Shown here piece after piece: positions 54,473 to 62,452 of a DNA stretch of 64,000 nt. Below the pieces are notes generated by a model. It saw only the letters and a list, made by a program, of their open reading frames with translations. It was not told the DNA's origin and made no database searches. Made by a program: the position numbers and the translations under genes. How positions within the stretch are numbered: position 1 is the first letter of the stretch; every line of letters starts with the position of its first letter. The stretch lies in the NCBI GenBank assembly GCA_963832355.1, contig CAWHTX010000022.1:41660-105659 (forward strand), written 5' to 3'. This stretch comes from DATFVA01 sp963832355 (lineage in GTDB: Bacteria > Bacteroidota > Ignavibacteria > Ignavibacteriales > Ignavibacteriaceae).

Positions 54473-54480
54473 CTTAGTTA

Positions 54481-54516
54481 AAAGCCTGTAAGATAAAGAC
54501 TTACAGGCTTTGTTGT
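54481..54516 (+). terminator. Terminator after tRNA-Asp
   Basis: AAAGCCTGTAAG pairs with CTTACAGGCTTT (12-bp stem, loop ATAAAGA), followed by TGTTGTTTTA. Confidence 0.88.
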
Positions 54517-54563
54517 TTTAAATGATTTTTGCGAGGCAGCAAAAATGGTAGCAAAAAAGTCTG

Positions 54564-54728
54564 TTACTTCAATTTTTTAAGCTCCTTTTTAAGGTGGTTT
54601 GATGATAGTTTTGTGTAGTAAATCATCGTAGTTTTTATATTGCTATGACCCACTAAAGATGCTGTTACATTAATGGGAACCCCGGTTGTCGAACATCGCC
54701 GGTCAAGATAAAAGCAGCCACTAAATTT
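54564..54728 (-). pseudogene. C-terminal remnant of a tyrosine recombinase/integrase
   Basis: On the minus strand, 54 codons end at a TAA (54564-54566) and contain GVPINVTASLVGHSNIKTTM followed by IYYTKLS. This matches the end of phage-type tyrosine recombinases, with the catalytic His (GHS) and Tyr (MIYY). The HxxR region is not recognisable, an upstream in-frame stop closes the frame and no start exists. It lies 92 bp after tRNA-Asp in the orientation typical of an integrase next to its tRNA attachment site. Confidence 0.85.
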
Positions 54729-54747
54729 TCAATTTACATGAAGTTCG

Positions 54748-55245
54748 TCAGTCACCTTTAATTACAGCGATCCAGTTATCATCCCATCTTCTCATAAATT
54801 TTTTCATCCCCCAGAAATTTTTAACTTCCCTTTGCGAGGGATCAAGTATAAATATCCCTTCTTTATTATAACCGTATATTACTACCCAGTGTTCTCCGTC
54901 ATCAACTGATATCAGGCCAGGGTTCAAACTGTTTATCGCTGAATGTATGCTGGATAGTCTTGAATTTGTATTCACTGATACTTTAAGCCCGTTAAATTTC
55001 AGATAATTAAGGATCGGTTCTGTATCGGTCCCGTCTCTTTTTGATGTATTAAGCCCTTTCAGAATTTCATCGAGTGTTTTATGGATCTTATAATATTCCA
55101 GTATGACATAGACACATTGAGCACCGCAGGAATATGCATCGAGCTGGATAGATCTTTTCATATCCAGCAAAACACTACCTGGTGAACGTTTTTCTTCTAT
55201 GTCCTTATAGAAGTTGTATATAAGGTCGGCGTAATATTTCTTCAC
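54748..55245 (-). CDS. Stand-alone papain-like C39-type peptidase
   Basis: A 165-residue protein with Q and C of the oxyanion/catalytic site in IQLDAYSCGAQCVYVILEYY, His in DDGEHWVVIYGYN and Asp in IFILDPS. This is the C39 bacteriocin-processing peptidase fold without the ABC transporter it usually accompanies, and with no membrane segment or signal. It may cut or bind double-Gly leader peptides, or be a defence/toxin component left from the integrated element next to it. No precursor gene is visible nearby. Confidence 0.75.
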   Translation of the reverse strand: MKKYYADLIYNFYKDIEEKRSPGSVLLDMKRSIQLDAYSCGAQCVYVILEYYKIHKTLDEILKGLNTSKRDGTDTEPILNYLKFNGLKVSVNTNSRLSSIHSAINSLNPGLISVDDGEHWVVIYGYNKEGIFILDPSQREVKNFWGMKKFMRRWDDNWIAVIKGD

Positions 55246-55525
55246 GAATTAGTTCCTGTATAAAGATCCTGATTAATCATTATACGGCAGGCCGGTAATC
55301 TGCTCATAGTAATTCAATTTTAAGAATAATCTGGTAAGTTATCAAATTGAAAAAAGCCAGTGCAATGGTTCTGGGCTCCTGATACCGGAAAGGAGAAGCA
55401 ATCAGCGGCGTCCGGGTGTCCCGCTTTTGCTCTACATCAGGCGGGATGCATTGAGGATACCGAATGCTGGATGGTACTGGGTATTGGAAGAGCTGAAACG
55501 TTCAGTGTTGTCCGGGTGTTCCCTT
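55246..55525. other. Gene-free stretch with GTCCGGGTG repeats
   Basis: I see no supported gene here. GTCCGGGTG occurs at 55410 and 55510, exactly 100 bp apart, each followed by a C-rich TCCC, and again at 55626 inside the next gene. The middle has CCCGC and GCGGG that could pair. The origin is unknown; it may be residue of the element integrated at the tRNA. Confidence 0.5.
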
Positions 55526-56290
55526 TCAGGTCGGGAAAGTGCGGCGCATTATATTGGCATACCTGTAGCTGCAGTCAAATGTTTCTTTAATGTTCTTTAG
55601 ATGTACAGTATATGTACGTTCATTTGTCCGGGTGATTTCTTCAATATAATTGATATTTATTATTGTCGCCCTGTGAATCCGGAGGAACGTTTTGGCCGGC
55701 AGTATTTCTACCCATGCTTTAAGTGATTTTCTTATAATGATCTTGTAATTATCCTTCGTAATTATTTTCGAGTATTCCTTCATGGCAGTGATACAGACTA
55801 TTTCGTTATACTCAACCAGCTTCAGCTTATTACCGATCTTAACCAGAATGTGATCATTACTTTCGTTTTTTTCGCTGTTTTCATCAAATGTAGTTATTGA
55901 ATTTTGCACAGCCTGTTTTACACCGGCAATTTTGGATAGACGTTTATTAACCGAAATAAGGAGACTGTTTTCCAGGAAATTTTCAGTGATATAATCGTCC
56001 GCTCCCTTATCCATTACCTCACGCTGTTCTTCAATTGAAAATTCTTTTGCGATTACAATAATTGGAATTACAGACAAAACTTCATTCTCTTCAATTCTTT
56101 TCAAATACATGTACAAATCCCCGGTCTTGTCAGAACATAAGAGTATCAAATCGGGGTGGTAACGGACGGCAATCCGGTATCCGTCATTGTAATCGCTGGC
56201 AATAAATAACCTGGAACCGGAAGAGGAAATTACAGCTTCTATCTTATTCGCTAAATGTTCTTCTGTATTAACTAACAGGATTTTTTTCAA
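55526..56290 (-). CDS. LytTR-domain regulator with degenerate receiver domain
   Basis: A 254-residue protein. Residues 1-115 have the shape of a response-regulator receiver (KKILLVNTEE..., PDLILLC, ADDYITENF), but the key positions are altered: the acidic pair is NTE, the phospho-acceptor position is C52, the Thr position is A81 and the Lys position is E103. It therefore cannot be phosphorylated in the normal way. Residues ~145-250 form a LytTR DNA-binding domain (NYKIIIRKSLKAWVEILPAKTFLRIHRATIININYI). No kinase is adjacent. It likely acts as a phosphorylation-independent or redox-sensing regulator. Confidence 0.85.
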   Translation of the reverse strand: MKKILLVNTEEHLANKIEAVISSSGSRLFIASDYNDGYRIAVRYHPDLILLCSDKTGDLYMYLKRIEENEVLSVIPIIVIAKEFSIEEQREVMDKGADDYITENFLENSLLISVNKRLSKIAGVKQAVQNSITTFDENSEKNESNDHILVKIGNKLKLVEYNEIVCITAMKEYSKIITKDNYKIIIRKSLKAWVEILPAKTFLRIHRATIININYIEEITRTNERTYTVHLKNIKETFDCSYRYANIMRRTFPT

Positions 56291-56543
56291 GATGTCACTG
56301 ACTTTATTAACTAAACATAAAAAAGATTGATGAGAATTCCTTCAGGATCAAAACATCAAATCTTTGTTCATCATTTACCCCTGAATGATTTAATGAGGCA
56401 ATTATTGTTACGCTAAAGACAAAAATGTTGCGCTCGTTGCAATTTTTTACGATATGCGCCCGAAATTGCCCAATTTTAATAGAGCGATTTTCGCTGTTAT
56501 TTAATTCTGATGTTTATTTTAATAATATATACAGGAGAGATAT

Positions 56544-57299
56544 ATGAACGGGGAGTTTAATAATATTCCTAAAATTATTTTTTTATTGCTCTCTCTGCTG
56601 CTTGTTCCTGTTACGAACGCACAGGATCTCACATTAAACGCCAATGCTGATTTCGTAAGCAGGTACATCTGGAGAGGATTAAATGTAAATGATCAGCCTA
56701 ATATTCAGCCGTCAATCAGTTTGAATTATTCAGGTCTTCAACTGGAATTCTGGGGTTCCTACGGACTTACTCACCAAAACTCATCCGATGAATACTACTC
56801 CGTTAGTCAGGAAATAGATACCTGGCTTTCTTATTCATTTGATCTCAGCAACGGAATGGGTGTAAGCGTTTTATTTACCGATTACTATTTCCCTAACGGA
56901 GGAATAAAGATCGGCAACTTTAATAATTATGATAATCCTGACGGTCCCGGTGCTCATACTCTTGAAGCAGGACTAAATTTAACAGGACCTGAATCTTTTC
57001 CTGTATCATTAAGCGGCTATGTGAACATTTATAATGATGAAGGGAATAATGTCTATCTGCAGGCTGACTATTCAATAAATGTGAGCGATGTAGATCTGGG
57101 ATTTTTTGTGGGTGCGGCTCTGGGAAGCGAAGAGAATCCCGCTTACTACGGCACCGATAAGTTTAATGTAATAAATATGGGAATTAACGCATCAAAAGAA
57201 ATCAGGATTACGGAAGATTTTTCGCTGCCTGTTTTTTGTTCATATATACTTAATCCGCAGGCTGAAATATCTTACTTAATTTTTGGTATTTCATTTTAA
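56544..57299 (+). CDS. TorF/Gcw_chp-type outer-membrane porin
   Basis: A 251-residue protein with a signal peptide (ending TNAQ) and beta-barrel with the signature VSRYIWRGLNVNDQPNIQPSIS near the start and a C-terminal aromatic end (LIFGISF). This is the TorF family of putative porins. It sits 23 bp upstream of amt, suggesting passage of ammonium or another small nitrogen compound across the outer membrane. An AGGAGAG site precedes the ATG. Confidence 0.85.
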   Translation: MNGEFNNIPKIIFLLLSLLLVPVTNAQDLTLNANADFVSRYIWRGLNVNDQPNIQPSISLNYSGLQLEFWGSYGLTHQNSSDEYYSVSQEIDTWLSYSFDLSNGMGVSVLFTDYYFPNGGIKIGNFNNYDNPDGPGAHTLEAGLNLTGPESFPVSLSGYVNIYNDEGNNVYLQADYSINVSDVDLGFFVGAALGSEENPAYYGTDKFNVINMGINASKEIRITEDFSLPVFCSYILNPQAEISYLIFGISF

Positions 57300-57322
57300 T
57301 CCAACTAATCAAAGAGGTTATC

Positions 57323-58543
57323 ATGTTCGACACAGGTAGTACTGCATTTATGCTGGTGTCAGCCAGTCTGGTAATGCTGATGACGCCCGGTCTGGCTCTT
57401 TTTTACGGAGGACTGGTCGGAAGGAAAAATGTTTTAACAATAATGATTCAGAGTTTCTTTTCACTGGGATGGACAACAGTTCTCTGGTTTGCTTTTGGAT
57501 ATTCATTATGCTTCAGCGGCGGAGAAGGCGCAGTTATCGGCAACCTGAATATGGCTTTCCTTTCAGGTGTAAGCATTCAGGCAATGTTCACCGGGAATAA
57601 TCAGATACCGCTATTTGTATTCATTGCTTATCAAATGATGTTTGCTATAATTACTCCTGCTCTAATCACCGGAGCATTTGCCAACAGGGTTAGATTTCCC
57701 GCCTATGTATTATTCTTAACATTCTGGCTTGTATTTGTATACTTTCCGCTGGTTCATATGATCTGGGGCGGCGGACTTTTGGCAGAGTGGGGAGTTCTCG
57801 ACTTTGCCGGAGGTATTGTAGTTCATGCAAGTGCGGGAATGGCGGCTCTCGCTTCCGTTTTCTATGTCGGACGAAGAAAGATATTTGAGAGAGGTCCCCA
57901 CAGCCTGCCTCTGGTTGCTATTGGAACGGGACTCCTGTGGTTCGGATGGTACGGTTTTAATGCAGGAAGTGAATTAAAAGTTGATTTTATTGCTTCATCT
58001 GCATTTATAAATACAGATGTTGCTGCTTCCTTTGCTGCCGTAACCTGGTTATTTCTTGCCTGGGTACTTGAAAAGAAACCCAAGCTTATTGGTCTGCTGA
58101 CAGGATCGGTTGCGGGACTGGCAACTATTACACCCGCTGCAGGTTATGTAACTATTGGTTCTGCTGCAATTATCGGCATTGTCTCAGGTATAATATGTTA
58201 TTACGCGGTTTCTCTTAAGAATAAACTCAAATGGGATGATGCTCTTGATGTCTGGGGAGTTCACGGGGTCGGTGGAACAATCGGAATAATTATGCTCGGG
58301 TTATTTGCTTCCCGGACTGCCAATCCCGCTGTTCAGGTTGAGGGATTGTTCATCGGCGGTTCCGGAGAATTCTTTCTCAAAGAGCTTATATCTGTTGTTG
58401 CAGTAGGAGCATATTGTTTCATCTTTACATATATAATGCTGAAGATTATTAACCTTATTACTCCTGTTAAAGTATCAGAGGCGGAGGAAGCTGCTGGTCT
58501 GGACAGCTCGCTTCATGGAGAAATGGCTTACGAAGAAGATTAG
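57323..58543 (+). CDS. amt: Ammonium transporter
   Basis: An Amt channel of 406 residues with about eleven membrane segments; no signal peptide beyond the first segment. The signatures GLALFYGGLVGRKNVL, WGGGLLAEWGVLDFAGGIVVHASAGMAALA and WGVHGVGGTIGIIMLGLFA carry the conserved pore residues (D in LDFAGG, H in VVHASAG and VWGVHG). It is co-oriented with the TorF-like porin and is normally controlled by PII; glnB is elsewhere in the window. Confidence 0.95.
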   Translation: MFDTGSTAFMLVSASLVMLMTPGLALFYGGLVGRKNVLTIMIQSFFSLGWTTVLWFAFGYSLCFSGGEGAVIGNLNMAFLSGVSIQAMFTGNNQIPLFVFIAYQMMFAIITPALITGAFANRVRFPAYVLFLTFWLVFVYFPLVHMIWGGGLLAEWGVLDFAGGIVVHASAGMAALASVFYVGRRKIFERGPHSLPLVAIGTGLLWFGWYGFNAGSELKVDFIASSAFINTDVAASFAAVTWLFLAWVLEKKPKLIGLLTGSVAGLATITPAAGYVTIGSAAIIGIVSGIICYYAVSLKNKLKWDDALDVWGVHGVGGTIGIIMLGLFASRTANPAVQVEGLFIGGSGEFFLKELISVVAVGAYCFIFTYIMLKIINLITPVKVSEAEEAAGLDSSLHGEMAYEED

Positions 58544-58582
58544 AATTTATATAGAACATCATTAGAGTCCGATAATAATAAA

Positions 58583-58629
58583 CCGCCCCCTAATGGCGGG
58601 TAAACCGGCAGTGTAATGCTGCCGGTTTA
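58583..58629 (+). terminator. Two-hairpin terminator after amt
   Basis: CCGCC/GGCGG forms a first small hairpin (58583-58600); then TAAACCGGCAG pairs perfectly with CTGCCGGTTTA (58601-58629, 7-nt loop). There is no long T tract, but the second stem is strong and could act in both directions. Confidence 0.7.
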
Positions 58630-58665
58630 AACTTTCTGATAATTCAGCTTATAACCCGAATATTA

Positions 58666-59028
58666 CTATAATAATATCATTTTCCTGGTTTGAACAAAAT
58701 CCTGTCCTGAGCCTGTCGAAGGATTACCTTCCTGTCCGGTGTCAGGCGCGGTCCTTAGTTGATAGAAATAAACTCCGCATGACAGATTTGCTGCATACCA
58801 GGTTATCTCGTAATTGCCAATTGGTTTTTGTTCGTTCACTAAAGTTTCTATTTCATTCCCAAGTATATCAAAGACTTTAATTATAACCTGAGATAATTGA
58901 GGAACTGAGTATTTTATTTTCGTATTGGGATTGAAGGGATTGGGGTAGTTATTGCTTAAGAAGTAAGCTTTAGGTATTTCATCAATATCTTTTTCTACAA
59001 CAAATAAGGCACCTATGGCAAGAGTACT
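58666..59028 (-). pseudogene. C-terminal remnant of a type IX-secreted protein
   Basis: On the minus strand a 120-codon frame with no start carries VVEKDIDEIPKAYFLSNNYP (core NNYPNPFNPNTKIKY), DILGNEIETLV, GNYEITWYAANLSCGVYFYQL and ends KMILL. This is a type A T9SS sorting domain. A stop (TAG) lies just upstream, so only the tail remains. The segment between the barrel end and the final KMILL contains the translated REP-like element (NPSTGSGQD). The body of the gene is lost. Confidence 0.85.
58705..58723. repeat. REP-like palindromic element in the T9SS remnant
   Basis: TCCTGAGCCTGTCGAAGGA closely matches the widespread REP-type sequence CTTCGACAAGCTCAG in either orientation. It lies within the frame of the remnant, in the linker before the last residues, as happens when such elements insert in coding sequence. 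Confidence 0.65.
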
Positions 59029-59321
59029 CTATATATTGCAATCGTATAGAGTTCGACACTTTCTTTGTGAAGATGATAGTCCCTTTCGACCAGATTGAGC
59101 AAGTCAATATTTCCGAGTCTGAGGTCAAATGACTACTAAAGGGAGATCTACACCTGAAAAACTTCCGACCCGCATTGAAGCTGGATTGGGCAAACTTTTT
59201 AGAACACGTCGTGCTTGACAAGAGTAAAGGACAAATCCGACGAATAATTTTCACACCTGATAATCCCAAAAAGTTTAATAGTATTTTGAATGAGGCTCTT
59301 ACTCAATTTCGAAAGGAATAG
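59013..59321 (+). pseudogene. Decayed conserved hypothetical gene fragment
   Basis: Frame 0 on the plus strand reads coherently (NRIEFDTFFVKMIVPFDQIE, then after an in-frame TGA at 59130-59132, FRPALKLDWANFLEHVVLDK, GQIRRIIFTPDNPKKF) and ends at a TAG (59319-59321). The reading on both sides of the stop looks like one protein of a PH-like or small hypothetical family, and no start exists. It is head-to-head with the T9SS remnant. Confidence 0.55.
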
Positions 59322-59624
59322 ACCAGTTGCTAAAATAGATGTGTATATCCCGTGCTTTAACCCGACAATTTTCGCATCCACCAGTCTGGTCCACGCTGTT
59401 GATTAGGATAAAACATATAAGACGTGTTCAAATGAAGAAATCAGATTTTGAAATTAGTCATATTGAATATATTAGTCGGATTACTTTTTCGGGGGCGGGT
59501 CACAGAGAGCAATAGTTTGGTTAATAAGGATATTGTGGGTACCTGATTGCTATATATAACTAAAAAGATTAAATTTTGATAATTATTTTCAACATTCCAC
59601 AATAAGGAACATCTGATTATAAAA

Positions 59625-61447
59625 ATGTCGAGGGAAGAAGAACACGGCGGTGTAAATATACTCGACACGGGGTCATTCAAAAATTATTCTAAAATAAATT
59701 TTTCCAGATTCTCTCTAATTGGAATCCTTGCAGCATTAATCCTCTATCTGATAAGCCTTAAAGATTATTTGTTATTCCACAGCTTAGCGGAAAGTTTCAG
59801 TATAATTATTTCCTGCGGTATATTCATGTTCATCTGGAACTCCCGCCGCTATATCGATAATAATTTTTTTATAGTAATCGGAATCGCTTATTTATTTATT
59901 GCCTTCCTGGATTTAATCCATACTTTCGCGTATGCAGGAGTACAAATAATACCAGGTCATACGGCAAACCTGCCCACCCAAATCTGGATTGCTTCCCGGT
60001 TTCTGCAAAGCATAACATTACTGGCAGCCCCGTTTTTTATCGATAAAAAAATCAAAACATTCAATATAGTTTATGTTTATACTCTGGTTACAGTAATTAT
60101 AGTAATTTCTATTTTTTACTGGAGAATTTTTCCCCTGTGCTACATAGAAGGCTATGGATTGACTCCATTTAAGAAAGTCAGTGAATACATTATCTCCCTG
60201 ATTTTATTATTGTCTATATATAACCTTGTAAAAAAGAAAAATAGTTTCGATGGGTATATCTTTCATTTAATCTTATCTTCAATAATTATAACTATTGTTT
60301 CCGAGCTGAGTTTTACACTATATGTATCAACCGTCGGATTATTCAACCTGATAGGACATTTACTTAAAATTGTTTCCTTCTATCTTATGTACAGAGCTAT
60401 AATTGTGGTTGGTTTGCAAAACCCTTTCGATTTACTGTTTGGAAGATTGCGACAAAAAGAAAAAGCTCTAAGGTTAACGAGATTTTCAGTTGACCGTGCT
60501 GATGACCTTATGCTCTGGATAAATACTGAAGGGATATATAACGGATGTAAATGATACAACGGTTAAGAAACTGAATTATACAAAAGATGAAATAGTCGGA
60601 TTTCCTTATTCAAAGGTTGATAAGGATTTTGACTTGGTAAAATTTAAAGAAGCAAAAAATAAAACATTTACAGAAGAACATTACTTTTCAACCAAGAAAA
60701 GCAATGAAATTCCTATGGAAGTTGAATTTAATTTTCTGGAGTATGAAGGGAAAAATTATTACTGCGCCATCGCCAGAGATATTACAGAAAAAAAACTGGC
60801 TCGTGAACAAATGCAATTGTCTCTAACCGAAAAAGTAACATTATTAAAAGAAATTCATCATCGTATCAAAAATAATTTACAGGTAATTTCAAGTTTACTG
60901 CGATTTCAATCGTCTTATATTAAAGATGATGAAACACGTAAAATGTTTGACGAGAGTCAGAGTCGGATTAAGTCAATGGCGCTTATTCACGAGAAACTTT
61001 ATCTGTCAAAAGACCTGTCGCATATTAATTTTTCCGAATATATCCATGAACTGGTTTCGAGTTTGTTAAGTCTCATTTAGATATAATTCAAATAATATTG
61101 ATCTTGATATTAACATCGAGGATATTAAAATAAATGTAGACCTGGCATTAAATTTAGGATTAATAATTAATGAACTGATTTCTAATACTTTCAAATATGC
61201 ATTTCCCGACGGCGTAAGCAGAAATGGAGGAAAGTGCGAATTACAGATAAAATTAAATTCCAGCAGCAGCAATAAGCTTGAATTAATAATAAAAGATAAT
61301 GGTATCGGTCTTCCTTCAAATTTTGACATCCAAAATACAGGTACGCTGGGGTTAGAGATAGTTACCGCACTTGTTGATCAGCATAAAGGAACTATTGAAT
61401 TAAACAACGAATGCGGAACAGAATACCACATATTATTTAATCGATGA
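59625..61447 (+). pseudogene. MASE3-PAS-HisKA_2 histidine kinase gene with two +1 frameshifts
   Basis: The N-terminus (59625-60530) encodes about seven membrane segments of the MASE3 sensor domain (FLDLIHTFAYAGVQIIPGH) and the start of a PAS domain. Near 60531-60540 the frame shifts +1 to give ITDVNDTTVKKLNYTKDEIVG (PAS), then HisKA_2 with EIHHRIKNNLQVISSLLRFQ (phosphoacceptor His). Near 61072 it shifts +1 again into the ATPase domain (LGLIINELISN, DNGIGLP, TGTLGLEIVTALV) ending at 61445-61447. Corrected length is about 600 residues. It lies in a decaying region, so real loss is possible. Confidence 0.75.
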
Positions 61448-61563
61448 TTAACTCTTAAGGTTTACTTACTGTTTCTTGCTGGAATACTTACATTAAGCGG
61501 TTGCTTATAGATTAGAAGAAATAGAGGGATCATGTCAAATTTTAATACATTTCAGATAATAAT

Positions 61564-62190
61564 GTGCTTCAGATGATTGAGAACAAAAATCACTGGTATG
61601 ACGGATGGTTCTATGATATATTCATCGCTCCCAATCAGGACAGACTTTTCAGGCAGATAAGCACTCTCATCGAACCGGATTCTACCATCATTGATGTTGG
61701 CTGCGGAACAGGACGTTTTTGTTTCTTTATTGCTGATAAATGTAAATCAGTTTTAGGAATAGATATTTCGGAGAGGAATATTATTCGGGCAAAACGTAAC
61801 CTTGGGAGGTATAATAATAATAGAGTATCCTTTCGACATACTTCACTGGACCAGGTAATAGCAGATAAGTTGGAAATATTTGATTATGCAGTTATGACAT
61901 ACGTCCTGCATGAAATTGATGAATCTGAAAGAGTTCAACATCTAAAGGGTATGTCTGAAATAGCCGATAAAATTATTATTGGTGATTATATATATCCAAA
62001 CAGAATCGGTTTTTGGAATGCATTGAACGAAGCAGTGGAATTTGCTGCAGGGAGAGATCATTACCGGAATTATAAGAACTTCATGGCAAATGGCGGAATT
62101 AAAGAACTTGCTTCCAAAGCGGGATTAAGAATAATCTCTGAAGAAGAAAATCAACCATATACCAGCCATCTGGTTCTTTTATCAAAATGA
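61564..62190 (+). CDS. Class I SAM-dependent methyltransferase
   Basis: A 208-residue methyltransferase with motif I IIDVGCGTGRFCFFIAD and the following VLGIDISERNIIRAKRNL. FDYAVMTYVLHEIDESE is motif IV-like. The N-terminus has NKNHWYDGWFYDIFIAPNQ, which suggests methylation of a small molecule, quinone or lipid; the substrate is not clear. The start is GTG at 61564 or ATG at 61573; neither has a strong site. It stands alone downstream of the broken kinase. Confidence 0.85.
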   Translation: MLQMIENKNHWYDGWFYDIFIAPNQDRLFRQISTLIEPDSTIIDVGCGTGRFCFFIADKCKSVLGIDISERNIIRAKRNLGRYNNNRVSFRHTSLDQVIADKLEIFDYAVMTYVLHEIDESERVQHLKGMSEIADKIIIGDYIYPNRIGFWNALNEAVEFAAGRDHYRNYKNFMANGGIKELASKAGLRIISEEENQPYTSHLVLLSK

Positions 62191-62452
62191 AAAATCGAAT
62201 GAAAAAGGTGGTCGTCTTACGGGAGTTGCGATCCCAACCCAATAATTAACCAGAAAGCTTGATAATATTTTTTCATTATCATAAATTTATTTAGCTGATA
62301 CTCCGGAACTTCCTAAAAGAACGTAACCGGAACCAGCTTCGGATAAATATCAGGTGGATTCTATGGGGATCCTTTGCGCATGAAATTCATACGCTAGCAT
62401 TTTTAACTAATGGGGACTAATCCTCTTATTAATACAAAAACCAGGGAATGTC

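Noticed and set aside
54399..54480. Direct repeat of the tRNA-Asp 3' end as an attR site
   Set aside because: No second copy of the T-arm/acceptor sequence was found downstream in the window.
55360..55590. 76-codon plus-strand frame
   Set aside because: It overlaps the LytTR gene end antisense, contains the short repeats and shows no domain or ribosome binding site.
58982..59269. 95-codon minus-strand frame
   Set aside because: It is out of frame with both the T9SS remnant and the plus-strand remnant, and its composition is not protein-like.
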